A stretch of DNA of 64,000 nucleotides from Rhodanobacter sp. Root480. GTDB lineage: Bacteria; Pseudomonadota; Gammaproteobacteria; Xanthomonadales; Rhodanobacteraceae. Shown piece after piece: positions 17,848 to 25,913 of the stretch. The notes below the pieces were generated by a model, which had not been told where the DNA came from, searched no databases, and worked only from the letters and a program-made list of their open reading frames with translations. How positions within the stretch are numbered: position 1 is the first letter of the stretch; every line of letters begins with the position of its first letter. The stretch covers positions 392,322 to 456,321 of the forward strand of contig NZ_LMEX01000002.1 in NCBI RefSeq assembly GCF_001426645.1, read 5' to 3'. The position numbers and the translations under genes were made by a program.

Positions 17848-19221
17848 TCAGTCGTGCGGACTTCCCTCGATACCCAGCCCGTCGATGCTGGCAATGTTTG
17901 CCGCATCAAAGCCGGCCAAGGCACTGAACCTCCGCCCGCGCTCCGCATAGTCCCTGAACTGGTCGAAACTCGGCGCACCCGGCGAGAGCAGGATCACACC
18001 GTTTTCGGGCGTATGGGTTTTGGCGGTTTCGACCGCACTGGCGAGATTGCCCACCAGCAGGACCGGACAGACGACCCCAGCCGTGCGCAGCGCGCTTTCG
18101 ATGCGTGCGCCGTTGCTGCCCATGCAGATGATCGCGTGGGCCGGCGCGTGGCGCATCGCGTCGACGAACGGCGTCCAGTCCAGCCCGCGATCATGACCGC
18201 CGACCAGCACGGTCACCGCGCGGCCATGCAGGCTTTCCAGCGCGGCCAGTGTGGCCAGCGGCGTGGTGCTGATCGAGTCGTTGACCCAATGCCAACCGCC
18301 GTGTTCGCCCAGCGGTTGCAGCCGGTGCGGCAGTGGGCGGAAACGTGCAAGCGCGGGCGCAGCAGCCAGCGCATCCATGCCCAACGCTTCCAGCGCGGCC
18401 AGCGCGGCGCAGGCGTTCAGCGCGTTGTGCAAGCCTGGCGCGGCCAGTTGCGCGATCGGGAATACCTGCTGCGCGCCACGGCAGATGAAAGCGTCGACGA
18501 CGTGCCAGCCTTCCGACCGGCCGAACAGCAGGCGATGAGGATGGTGTTGCGTGCGTTCCAGCAGCGCCGGCTGCAACGCGTTCACCAGACATTGGCGCGA
18601 CACGTCGGCCAGGCGCAGTTTGTCGGTGACGTATTGCTCGCGCGAGCCGTGCCAGTCCAGGTGTTCCTCGTACAGGCTGGTGATCACGCCCAGTTCCAGC
18701 GGGCCGGCCTCGCCGGTCTGGAAGCTGGACAACTCGATCACCCACAGGTCAGCATGTTGGTCGAGCAACTCCAGCAACGGCAGGCCGATATTGCCGGCCA
18801 GCGCGGTGCGTACGCCCAGCGCGCGCGCCAGGTGCGCGATCAAGGCGCTGGTGGTGCTCTTGCCCTTGGTGCCGGTGACGGCGATCACGCGTGCCGCCGG
18901 ATTCTCGCCGAACCACAGCGCGGTACCCGAGGTGAATCGCGTGCCTTGCGCCTGCGCGGCGAGCAGTGCCGGTTTGTAGGCGGAGATGCCGGGCGATTTC
19001 ACCACGATGTCGAACCGGGCCAACGCGGCGGCATCCGGTTCGCCTGCGATCACCTCCAGCGCCGCATCGAACGCACGCACCGCCTCGACCTCGGCGGCAC
19101 TGCAGAACACGGTGAAATGCTGGTCGGGGCAGCGCTGGCGCAGCGCGCGGAGGGCTGCGCGCCCTTCGCGGCCGAAGCCCCAGATGGCGACGCGATGGCC
19201 GGTTAGATCAGCGATGCGCAT
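17848..19221 (-). CDS. murD2: UDP-MurNAc-L-Ala:L-glutamate ligase MurD2
   Basis: A 457-residue Mur ligase. The Rossmann N-terminal domain starts with VAIWGFGREGRAALRAL, the ATP site is VIAVTGTKGKSTTSALIAH (about 115-133), and a C-terminal domain carries NDSISTTPLATLAAL. It lies just downstream of murL on the same strand. In Xanthomonas, MurD2 adds L-Glu, not D-Glu, to UDP-MurNAc-L-Ala and MurL then epimerizes it; the linkage to murL is the main reason for calling MurD2 rather than MurD. A classical murD and glutamate racemase could still exist elsewhere in the genome. Confidence 0.85.
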   Translation of the reverse strand: MRIADLTGHRVAIWGFGREGRAALRALRQRCPDQHFTVFCSAAEVEAVRAFDAALEVIAGEPDAAALARFDIVVKSPGISAYKPALLAAQAQGTRFTSGTALWFGENPAARVIAVTGTKGKSTTSALIAHLARALGVRTALAGNIGLPLLELLDQHADLWVIELSSFQTGEAGPLELGVITSLYEEHLDWHGSREQYVTDKLRLADVSRQCLVNALQPALLERTQHHPHRLLFGRSEGWHVVDAFICRGAQQVFPIAQLAAPGLHNALNACAALAALEALGMDALAAAPALARFRPLPHRLQPLGEHGGWHWVNDSISTTPLATLAALESLHGRAVTVLVGGHDRGLDWTPFVDAMRHAPAHAIICMGSNGARIESALRTAGVVCPVLLVGNLASAVETAKTHTPENGVILLSPGAPSFDQFRDYAERGRRFSALAGFDAANIASIDGLGIEGSPHD

Positions 19222-19250
19222 GGTAGCGGCCCCGTCACGCCGCGGATTCC

Positions 19251-19327
19251 TGTAGGAGCGACTTCAGTCGCGACGCTTCTCGTCGTGTTGCGAAAGCAAG
19301 AGCATCGCGACTGAAGTCGCTCCTACA
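19251..19327. repeat. REP-type inverted pair between murL and murD2
   Basis: TGTAGGAGCGACTTCAGTCG... begins at 19251 and its reverse complement ends at 19327, each about 23 nt, with a 31-nt spacer. It occupies the murL-murD2 spacer. Further copies flank other genes here (30086, 36817/37814, 44215). Confidence 0.9.
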
Positions 19328-19356
19328 AGGAGGCACCGAGGCGTTGGGCACATCCA

Positions 19357-20730
19357 TCAACCGATGGTCGCCATCGCGCCCTGCAACCGGACCGGTACGC
19401 GATGTTCGCCCAACGGCTGCAGCCAGGGTTCCAGCGCCAACTGCGAGACATCGAGCTGGGGCAGGATGGTGTTGATGAAACGGGCCACCAGGGCGTCTTC
19501 CTGCCATTCCGGCCGCTGGCTCAGCGCGTACATCGCGGCACGCGCCTCGGCGCCCTCGCCCACGCATTCGAACGGCTTGTGGTCCTGGTATTCCAGCAGC
19601 GCATCGAAGCCGGCCGTCTGTGTTTCGTCATCCAGCAGGTTGCGGCCGAAGATCGACAGCAACCGGGGCTTGGGCAGGAACGGCGCCAGCGCCAGGAACA
19701 CGAAATGGCATTTCGGGCACTGCCCGCACCAGCGATCCACCGGCTTGGGGCCAAGAATCCTGAAGTTGCGGTTGCAGCTGGAGAACACGTCGAAATACGG
19801 CGTCAGCTTCGCGAACGCACGGGTGATCGCCAGCTCGGAGTACGGGCGCAGCAGCGAGCAGTAATCGAGATCCGCGGCGACATGGCTGTGCAGCCAGTCG
19901 TTGAGCAAGGTCTCGAACAGGTAGCCCTTGCTCCACTGATGATTCACCTGCTGGCCTTCGTACTCCAGCGTGGCCGCCGAGGCGGAACGCTCGTTGGCGA
20001 AGGCGATGGAGTCGTGGCCGTACAGGATCGCCGCCACCGCGAGGATCGCCGAGTTCACCGCGGTCACCGGGATGTGGCCGTTCCACGCGCCGCGCTGGTT
20101 CAGCTCGAACAGCCCCGGCGCCAGTTCACGCTGGATGTTCAGCAGGGCCAAGCCGGTGCGTTCGGCGCAGGCGGCGATCAGCGGCGAGTTGCCCACCCAT
20201 ACGGCGGTGGCGTCACCACCGATGGATTTGATCGCCTCCACCGCCACCAGCGAATCCTTGCCGCCGCCGATGGGGACGAGGGTGTGCTTCGGGAGGCCCA
20301 GCGTGGGGGCACTGCCCTCTCCCCCGGCCCCTCTCCCGTCAGCGGGAGAGGGGGGAAGAGCGCGTGGGAACGCGATGCGTCCGCGCAGGTCCAGCCCGTT
20401 GCGGTAGGCAAACTCGGCCAAGCCATGCAGGTACAAGGTGTCGAGCAGGTCGGCGGTGGCCTCGTCGAGTGGGCCATCGGCCAGCTCGATCTTCGGCGGC
20501 ACGCCGGCTTTGTAGTAGCTGATGCCGGCGACCAGATGCAGCAGCTTCAGCGCCGCCTCGAACGCAGCGGCGCGGGCGGCGGGGATGGCCGGCGCATTCG
20601 GAAAGCTGATCCGTTCGACCAGCTCCTCGCCATCGTCGAACTCGTACGCCAGCTCGGCCACGCCATTGGCGTAGTTGGCCCGCACGAAGCGGAATACCTG
20701 GGTCAGGCGCGGTTGAATTGTCGTTGTCAC
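19357..20730 (-). CDS. murL: UDP-MurNAc-L-Ala-L-Glu epimerase MurL
   Basis: A 457-residue cytosolic enzyme with the ATP-pyrophosphatase-like P-loop VPIGGGKDSLVAVEAI (about 148-163) and the cysteine cluster WCGQCPKCHFVF near residue 345. MurL uses ATP to convert the terminal L-Glu of UDP-MurNAc-L-Ala-L-Glu to D-Glu, replacing glutamate racemase. GTG 20730 overlaps the upstream DUF559 stop (GTGA), and GGAGAG lies 8 bp before it, inside the DUF559 gene. Just before the P-loop, residues about 124-139 (PPSPADGRGAGGEGS) are encoded by a dispersed palindromic repeat and look like an in-frame insertion. Confidence 0.87.
   Translation of the reverse strand: MTTTIQPRLTQVFRFVRANYANGVAELAYEFDDGEELVERISFPNAPAIPAARAAAFEAALKLLHLVAGISYYKAGVPPKIELADGPLDEATADLLDTLYLHGLAEFAYRNGLDLRGRIAFPRALPPSPADGRGAGGEGSAPTLGLPKHTLVPIGGGKDSLVAVEAIKSIGGDATAVWVGNSPLIAACAERTGLALLNIQRELAPGLFELNQRGAWNGHIPVTAVNSAILAVAAILYGHDSIAFANERSASAATLEYEGQQVNHQWSKGYLFETLLNDWLHSHVAADLDYCSLLRPYSELAITRAFAKLTPYFDVFSSCNRNFRILGPKPVDRWCGQCPKCHFVFLALAPFLPKPRLLSIFGRNLLDDETQTAGFDALLEYQDHKPFECVGEGAEARAAMYALSQRPEWQEDALVARFINTILPQLDVSQLALEPWLQPLGEHRVPVRLQGAMATIG
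20314..20360. repeat. C/T-rich palindromic repeat inside the murL reading frame
   Basis: CCCCTCTCCCG (20328-20338) and CGGGAGAGGGG (20343-20353) form an 11-bp stem with a TCAG loop, next to CCCTCTCCCCCGG. It belongs to the same family as the repeats at 20756, 21169, 24051 and 24135. On the minus strand it encodes PPSPADGRGAGGEGS without breaking the frame. Confidence 0.8.
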
Positions 20731-21131
20731 TTTTCACTCTCCGGCATGCCAAGCCCCCTCTCCCCGATGGGGAGAGGGCTGGGGTGAGGGGCCGGGCTTG
20801 CCACGGCCTCCAGAATCACCTCAAGCACGCTCTCGATATTGGCCAACACATCATTGTTCCAGAAACGCAGCACGCGGTAACCCATGGAGTGCAGATACTG
20901 CGTCCGATGCTCGTCGTAATCCACTAGCTCGGCGTGTTGACCGCCATCCAGCTCGACGACCAGCATGGCCTCCGCACAGACGAAATCGACGATGTAATGG
21001 CCTACTTCGTGTTGCCTGCGGAATTTCCATCCCGACAAGTGGCGGTTACGCAGGTATCGCCACAACAACCGCTCTACATCCGTCATCGCGCGACGCAATC
21101 CACGCGCGCGATCCACGTTGATGCGTTTCAT
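20727..21131 (-). CDS. DUF559 protein (Vsr/endonuclease-like fold)
   Basis: A 134-residue protein with the DUF559 layout: RRAMTDVERLLWRYLRNRHL, then KFRRQHEVGHYIVDFVCAEAMLVVELDG and the end RVLRFWNNDVLANIESVLE. The D and E-x-D residues resemble the PD-(D/E)XK active site of very-short-patch repair nucleases; activity is unproven. The last ~20 residues (APHPSPLPIGERGLG...) are encoded by a C/T-rich repeat, so the native C-terminus probably ended near residue 112. It overlaps the murL start by 4 bp and carries murL's ribosome site. Inverted copies of the repeat bracket the gene. Confidence 0.85.
   Translation of the reverse strand: MKRINVDRARGLRRAMTDVERLLWRYLRNRHLSGWKFRRQHEVGHYIVDFVCAEAMLVVELDGGQHAELVDYDEHRTQYLHSMGYRVLRFWNNDVLANIESVLEVILEAVASPAPHPSPLPIGERGLGMPESEK
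20756..20796. repeat. C/T-rich palindromic repeat in the DUF559 3' end
   Basis: CCCTCTCCCC (20756-20765) pairs with GGGGAGAGGG (20769-20778), followed by CTGGGGTGAGGGGCCGG. It supplies the C-terminal codons of the DUF559 gene and is inverted relative to the copy at 21169-21205. Confidence 0.85.
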
Positions 21132-21168
21132 CCTTGAACGCTCCTTCGTTGGGTATTTACGGCGGCGT

Positions 21169-21205
21169 GGCCCCTCACCTCAATCCTCTCCCCAAAGGGG
21201 AGAGG
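21169..21205. repeat. C/T-rich palindromic repeat upstream of the DUF559 gene
   Basis: GGCCCCTCACCTCAAT leads into a CCTCTCCCC/GGGGAGAGG hairpin (21185-21205). It is the reverse orientation of the copy at 20756, so the two bracket the DUF559 gene. It lies in the 85-bp spacer between the lysAC stop and the DUF559 start. Confidence 0.85.
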
Positions 21206-21216
21206 AGGCAGAAGCG

Positions 21217-23901
21217 CTACTCGATCACCACCTCTTCCGCCTCATCGCGCAAGTTGTACGGCGACGACATCACCTTGCCGTAGGCGCCTGCCTGGGCGAT
21301 CAGCATCACGTCGCCTTCGTTGGCCTCGGGCAGGCGGCGGTCGGTGCCCAGCACGTCGCCGCTTTCGCAAATCGGGCCCACCACCTGGTACAGCGCGGTG
21401 GCCGGCGCGTCGAGCTGGGTGAGGTTGACGATCTGGTGCCAGGCGTCGTACAGCGCGGGGCGGATCAGGCTGTTCATGCCGGTGTCGATGCCGAGGTAAC
21501 GGAACGCGCCCTTGCCCTTCTGCTGGGTGGTGCGCGCCAGCAGCACGCCGGCGTCGGCCACCAGGTAGCGGCCCGGCTCCATCCACAACTGGTAATGCGG
21601 GTAGGCGGTCTTCACGTCGCGCAGCACGCGGTCCAGGCCGGCGATGTCCAGCGCCGCCTCACCCGGGTGCGATGGCACGCCCAGGCCGCCGCCGATGTCG
21701 ATGAAGCTGACGCTGCCGATGCGCTCGGCGAGGCTGGCCAGCTGGCCGTAGACCTCGCCCCAGTGGCTGTCATCGAGAATGCCCGAGCCCAGGTGTGCGT
21801 GCAGGCCGCGCACGATCACCCCATGCGCATCGGCCAGGCGCAGGAAGCTGTCGAGCTGGTCGACCGGCAAGCCGAACTTGCTGCCGCTGCCGCCGGTGCG
21901 CACTTTCTCGTGGTGGCCCAGGCCGCGGCCCAGATCGACCCGCAGCACGATCTCCTTGTCGCGGAACAGCTCGCCCCAGTACTGCAGCGGGTGCAGCGCA
22001 TCCAGCGACACGGTGGCCCGGGTGGTCAGCGCGAACGCGTAATCCTCGCGCGGCGCGAAGTTGGGCGTGAACAGCAGCGGCGCGGATTCCGGCACCGCCG
22101 CGATGACCGCCCGCAACTCACCCGGGGACACGCACTCAAAGCCGAAACCTTCCTCGGCCAGCGCGCCCAGGATCGCCGGGTGCGTGTTGGCCTTCACCGC
22201 GTAATGCAGCCGGTCCACCGCCGCCAGCTTTTTCAGTTCGCGCGCCTGCTGGCGCACCGTGGGCAGATGGTAGACATAGCGCGGCGTGGCCTTGGCGGCG
22301 ATGTCCAGCAGCCGTTGCCGCTCTTCGGTGCGCCACCACGATGCCACCGCGGGGGCCACGTCGCCGCGACCATAAAGCGCTTCCCAGCTGGGCCCGAACA
22401 GCGCGCTGTCGTCGGTGCGCAACGCGCCCGCGCCGATCAGCAGATCGTGCAGGTGCGGCACCAGCGCGTCGACCACCTCCTCGTCCACCACGAAGGTGAG
22501 GTTGAGGTTGTTCGACGACTGCGAGATCAGGTGCACGCGCAACTGGCCGAACTCCGCCAGCACGCCGGACAGCGTGTGCAGGATCGAACGCATGCCGCGC
22601 CCCACCAGCGAAATCGCGGCGCAGGGCGCGATCACCTTGACCCGGCACACCTTGGCCAGGTCGGTGGCCAGCGCGGCGATGGCGTCAGAATCGAGCAGGT
22701 TCTCGGCCGGGTCCAGCGACACGGTGACGTTGGTTTCGGCCGAGCCGATCAGATCCACCGACAACCCGTGCTGCTTGAAATAGGCAAACACGTCGGCCAG
22801 GAAACCCACTTCCTGCCACATGCCCACCGACTCCATCGAGATCAGGGTGATGCCCTTGCGCGCGCTGATCGCCTTGATGCTGGGCGCGTGCTCGCGCACC
22901 TCGGGGCCGATCACCGTACCCTCCAGCTCGGGCCGGTTGGTGTCCTTGATCAGCAGCGGCACACGCGGCTCGCGCAGCGGCGACAGGCAGCGCGGATGCA
23001 GCACCTTGGCGCCGGTGGAGGCGATTTCCTGCGCTTCCTCGTAATCCAGCCGCTGCAGCAGCCGCGCGCCGGTGACCTGGCGCGGGTTGGCGGTGAACAT
23101 GCCGGCCACGTCGGTCCAGATCTCCACCCGCTGCGCCTTCAGCAGCGCACCCAGATAGGCGGCCGAGGTATCCGAACCGCCGCGACCCAGCAGCACGGTG
23201 CGGCCAGCGACGCCGTCGTCGCGGCCTTCGCGGGCGATGAAACCCTGGGTGATGAAAACTTCGCCCAGTCCCGCCAACCGCGCCGTCAGCACCGGATCGG
23301 GCTTCGCCTCCACCATCGCCGAGAGCAGGCGGGTGCGCTCGTTCTGGTTCGGCAAGGCGATCGCGGTGAGGCATTCGCGCGCGTCCAGCCACTGCGTGGC
23401 GACGCCGGTGGCACTGAGGAACGCCGCGCCCAACGTGCTGGACAGCAACTCGCCGTGCGCCTGCACCTGCGCCTGCCAGGCCAGTTCGCCCAGCACGCGC
23501 GAGCCGTCCTCGGCCAGTTTCGCCAAGTCGTCCAGCCGCGCCAGCAAGCCCTCGGGCGCCGCCAGCTGCATCTGCTCCAGCAGATCGTGGTGACGCTGTT
23601 TTATCGCCGCGGCCGCTTCGATCCGTTTGCTTTTGTCGCCCTGCGCGCACAGTTGTTTCAACGCGTCGGTAATGCCGGACAGCGCGGAAACGACGATCAG
23701 CACACGCGCGCCTTCGGCACGGCGGCTGGCCACCAGTTCGCGGATGTTCTGCCAACGCGGCAGCGTCGCCACGCTGGTACCGCCGAACTTCATGACGATC
23801 CAGGGGGCGTGGGAGGGCAAAGCTTGGGAAACGGAAGCGGTCACGGTCAGTCGCCGTTGGTTGTTGGAGGGATTGGGAAGTCTCATGCGCTGGCGCGTCA
23901 T
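21217..23901 (-). CDS. lysAC: Bifunctional aspartate kinase/diaminopimelate decarboxylase
   Basis: An 894-residue fusion joining the first and last steps of lysine synthesis. The aspartokinase part (about 34-480) starts with VMKFGGTSVA (K38) and includes GRGGSDTSAAYLGALL and ACT-type regulatory repeats. The PLP decarboxylase part (about 500-894) has the Schiff-base lysine in YAVKANTHP (about 568) and C-terminal CESGDVLGTDR with AGAYG. Such fusions are characteristic of Xanthomonadales. ATG 23901 has no ribosome site; GTG 23845 is an alternative start. A 13-codon upstream frame overlaps ATG 23901. Confidence 0.93.
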   Translation of the reverse strand: MTRQRMRLPNPSNNQRRLTVTASVSQALPSHAPWIVMKFGGTSVATLPRWQNIRELVASRRAEGARVLIVVSALSGITDALKQLCAQGDKSKRIEAAAAIKQRHHDLLEQMQLAAPEGLLARLDDLAKLAEDGSRVLGELAWQAQVQAHGELLSSTLGAAFLSATGVATQWLDARECLTAIALPNQNERTRLLSAMVEAKPDPVLTARLAGLGEVFITQGFIAREGRDDGVAGRTVLLGRGGSDTSAAYLGALLKAQRVEIWTDVAGMFTANPRQVTGARLLQRLDYEEAQEIASTGAKVLHPRCLSPLREPRVPLLIKDTNRPELEGTVIGPEVREHAPSIKAISARKGITLISMESVGMWQEVGFLADVFAYFKQHGLSVDLIGSAETNVTVSLDPAENLLDSDAIAALATDLAKVCRVKVIAPCAAISLVGRGMRSILHTLSGVLAEFGQLRVHLISQSSNNLNLTFVVDEEVVDALVPHLHDLLIGAGALRTDDSALFGPSWEALYGRGDVAPAVASWWRTEERQRLLDIAAKATPRYVYHLPTVRQQARELKKLAAVDRLHYAVKANTHPAILGALAEEGFGFECVSPGELRAVIAAVPESAPLLFTPNFAPREDYAFALTTRATVSLDALHPLQYWGELFRDKEIVLRVDLGRGLGHHEKVRTGGSGSKFGLPVDQLDSFLRLADAHGVIVRGLHAHLGSGILDDSHWGEVYGQLASLAERIGSVSFIDIGGGLGVPSHPGEAALDIAGLDRVLRDVKTAYPHYQLWMEPGRYLVADAGVLLARTTQQKGKGAFRYLGIDTGMNSLIRPALYDAWHQIVNLTQLDAPATALYQVVGPICESGDVLGTDRRLPEANEGDVMLIAQAGAYGKVMSSPYNLRDEAEEVVIE

Positions 23902-23939
23902 TGCCGCGCCGGGGTCGAATCAGTGTTGCAACGCGTCAT
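23898..23939 (-). CDS. Possible 13-residue upstream peptide overlapping lysAC
   Basis: ATG 23939 opens a 13-codon frame (MTRCNTDSTPARQ) that ends in a TGA overlapping the lysAC ATG. Coupled reinitiation could explain the missing ribosome site of lysAC. It holds no Lys or Met run typical of attenuator leaders and has no strong ribosome site itself, so it may be chance. Confidence 0.25.
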   Translation of the reverse strand: MTRCNTDSTPARQ

Positions 23940-23970
23940 GATGAATGAACGAGCGAGGAACGGCAACCCG

Positions 23971-23984
23971 TTTGGACGTCCAAA
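23971..23984. promoter_or_regulatory. Perfect 14-bp palindrome upstream of lysAC
   Basis: TTTGGACGTCCAAA is a perfect palindrome 70 bp upstream of the lysAC start, in the lysAC-fumarase spacer. Its form suits a dimeric repressor site; the regulator is not known. The rest of the spacer holds only two C/T-rich repeats. Confidence 0.45.
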
Positions 23985-24050
23985 GTGGTGGCGTGGCTTT
24001 TGGTGTGGACGGCAAGGGAGGCGAGGATGCGCGTGGCCTCGCCGCTTTCC

Positions 24051-24153
24051 CCCTCCCCTGCTCGCAGGGGAGGGCTGGGGTGGGATGCTTTTGCTTGATG
24101 GGTGCTGCGGCTACCGGGCGCTCCCCTCCTCAATCCTCCCCCGCAGGGGGAGG
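24051..24153. repeat. Inverted pair of C/T-rich palindromes between fumarase and lysAC
   Basis: CCCTCCCCTG/CAGGGGAGGG (24051-24074, followed by CTGGGGTGGGA) and CCTCCCCC/GGGGGAGG (24135-24153, preceded by CTCCCCTCCTCAAT) are two copies in opposite orientation, filling most of the downstream end of the 282-bp spacer. They may also act as a 3' end for fumarase transcripts, which run toward them. Confidence 0.85.
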
Positions 24154-24183
24154 AGGCAAACGGGTGCGCTGCGCGCACGGCTT

Positions 24184-25701
24184 TTACTGGATAAAGACGG
24201 GGATTTTCCCGATGCGGGCCTGCCACTCGCGCGGCCCGGTCTGGTGCACCGAGCTGCCGGCGGAATCGACGGCCACCGTGACTGGCATGTCTTCCACGGT
24301 GAATTCGTAGATCGCCTCCATGCCGAGATCGGCGAAACCCACGACGCGCGAGGCCTTGATCGCTTTCGACACCAGGTACGCCGCGCCGCCGACGGCCATC
24401 AGGTACACCGACTGGTGCTTCTTGATCGCCTCGATCGCGGCCGGACCGCGCTCGGCCTTGCCGACCATGCCCAGCAGGCCGGTCTGCGCCAGCACCTGCT
24501 CGGTGAACTTGTCCATGCGCGTGGCGGTGGTGGGGCCGGCGGGGCCGACCACTTCCTCGCGCACCGGATCGACCGGGCCCACGTAGTAGATGAAGCGGCC
24601 GTTGAAATCGACCGGCAGCGGCTCGCCCTTGTTCAGCATCTCCACCATGCGCTTGTGCGCGGCATCGCGGCCGGTGAGCAGCTTGCCGCTGAGCAGCAGG
24701 GTTTCGCCGGGCTTCCAGCTGGCCACGTCGTCCTTCGTCACCGTATCCAGATTCACCCGGCGCCCCTTCGAGGCGTCGTAGGTGAGCTTGGGCCAGTCTT
24801 CCAGCGAAGGCGGATCGAGCATCACCGGACCTGAGCCGTCCAGCACGAAATGCGCGTGGCGCGTGGCGGCGCAGTTGGGGATCAGCGCCACCGGCAGGTT
24901 GGCCGCGTGAGTGGGGAAATCCTTGACCTTGACGTCGAGCACGGTGGTGAGGCCGCCCAGGCCCTGTGCGCCGATGCCCAACGCGTTGACCTTCTCGAAC
25001 AGCTCGATGCGCAGTTCCTCGGCGCGATTGGCCGGGCCGCGTGCGATCAGTTCCTGGATGTCGATCGACTCCATCAGCGATTCCTTCGCCATCAGCATCG
25101 CCTTCTCGGCGGTGCCGCCGATGCCGATCCCGAGCATGCCCGGCGGGCACCAGCCGGCACCCATGGTGGGCACGGTTTTCAGCACCCAGTCGACGATCGA
25201 GTCGGACGGGTTGAGCATGGCGAATTTCGATTTCGCCTCGGAGCCGCCGCCCTTCGCCGCCACGATCACCTCGACCGTGTCGCCGGGCACGATCGACATG
25301 TTCACCACCGACGGCGTGTTGTCCTTGGTGTTGACGCGCTTGCCGGCCGGGTCGGCCAGCACGCTGGCGCGCAGCTTGTTGTCCGGGTCCAGGTAGGCGC
25401 GGCGCACGCCTTCGTTGGCCATGTCTTCCAGTGACATGGTGGCATCGTCCCAGCGCACGTTCATGCCCACTTTCAAAAACACAGTGACGATGCCGGTGTC
25501 CTGGCACAACGGCCGGTGGCCTTCGGCGGCCATGCGCGAGTTGATCAGGATCTGCGCCATCGCATCCTTCGCGGCAGGGCTTTCCTCGCGCTCGTAGGCG
25601 GCGGCGAGCGCCTTGATGTAATCGACCGGGTGGTAATAGCTGATGTATTGCAGCGCGTCGGCGACGGACTGGATCAGGTCGGCTTGCTTGATGGTGGTCA
25701 T
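24184..25701 (-). CDS. Class I (iron-sulfur) fumarate hydratase
   Basis: A 505-residue FumA/FumB-type enzyme of the citric acid cycle that interconverts fumarate and malate using a [4Fe-4S] cluster. The N-terminal alpha part has RPLCQDTGIVTVFLKVG and WCPPGMLGIGIGGTAEKAM. The C-terminal beta part has GPAGPTTATRMDKF and ends VHQTGPREWQARIGK. Cysteines in CQDTG, the PNCAATRHAHF stretch and elsewhere are candidates for cluster ligation. ATG 25701 (MTTIKQADLIQSVADALQYI) is chosen; the frame runs on upstream but without similarity. Confidence 0.93.
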   Translation of the reverse strand: MTTIKQADLIQSVADALQYISYYHPVDYIKALAAAYEREESPAAKDAMAQILINSRMAAEGHRPLCQDTGIVTVFLKVGMNVRWDDATMSLEDMANEGVRRAYLDPDNKLRASVLADPAGKRVNTKDNTPSVVNMSIVPGDTVEVIVAAKGGGSEAKSKFAMLNPSDSIVDWVLKTVPTMGAGWCPPGMLGIGIGGTAEKAMLMAKESLMESIDIQELIARGPANRAEELRIELFEKVNALGIGAQGLGGLTTVLDVKVKDFPTHAANLPVALIPNCAATRHAHFVLDGSGPVMLDPPSLEDWPKLTYDASKGRRVNLDTVTKDDVASWKPGETLLLSGKLLTGRDAAHKRMVEMLNKGEPLPVDFNGRFIYYVGPVDPVREEVVGPAGPTTATRMDKFTEQVLAQTGLLGMVGKAERGPAAIEAIKKHQSVYLMAVGGAAYLVSKAIKASRVVGFADLGMEAIYEFTVEDMPVTVAVDSAGSSVHQTGPREWQARIGKIPVFIQ

Positions 25702-25913
25702 GGCTGGCTTTGAATGGCGGGGACGAGGGCTGTGGGCGGTTTTTGCCGCATACAAGCCGCCTATTGTGCCGCAAGCGGGCCGCATCGTTCTGCTCCCGCA
25801 CGGGCAAAACCGGGGCGCGCCAGCGTGCCGCACACGCCGAAAAAGCCGGCACAGCTTGCCGGGCGCGCAGCGCACCGCCATGCTGTCGCGCTTTTCAATT
25901 GCCGTCCGATTCG

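Noticed and set aside
23902..24183. Lysine riboswitch upstream of lysAC
   Set aside because: The spacer is mostly two C/T-rich repeats; no five-helix L-box arrangement could be drawn.
21118..24834. 1238-codon plus-strand frame
   Set aside because: Opposite-strand shadow of lysAC and fumarase; His/Arg/Gln-rich translation without domains, produced by high G+C third positions.
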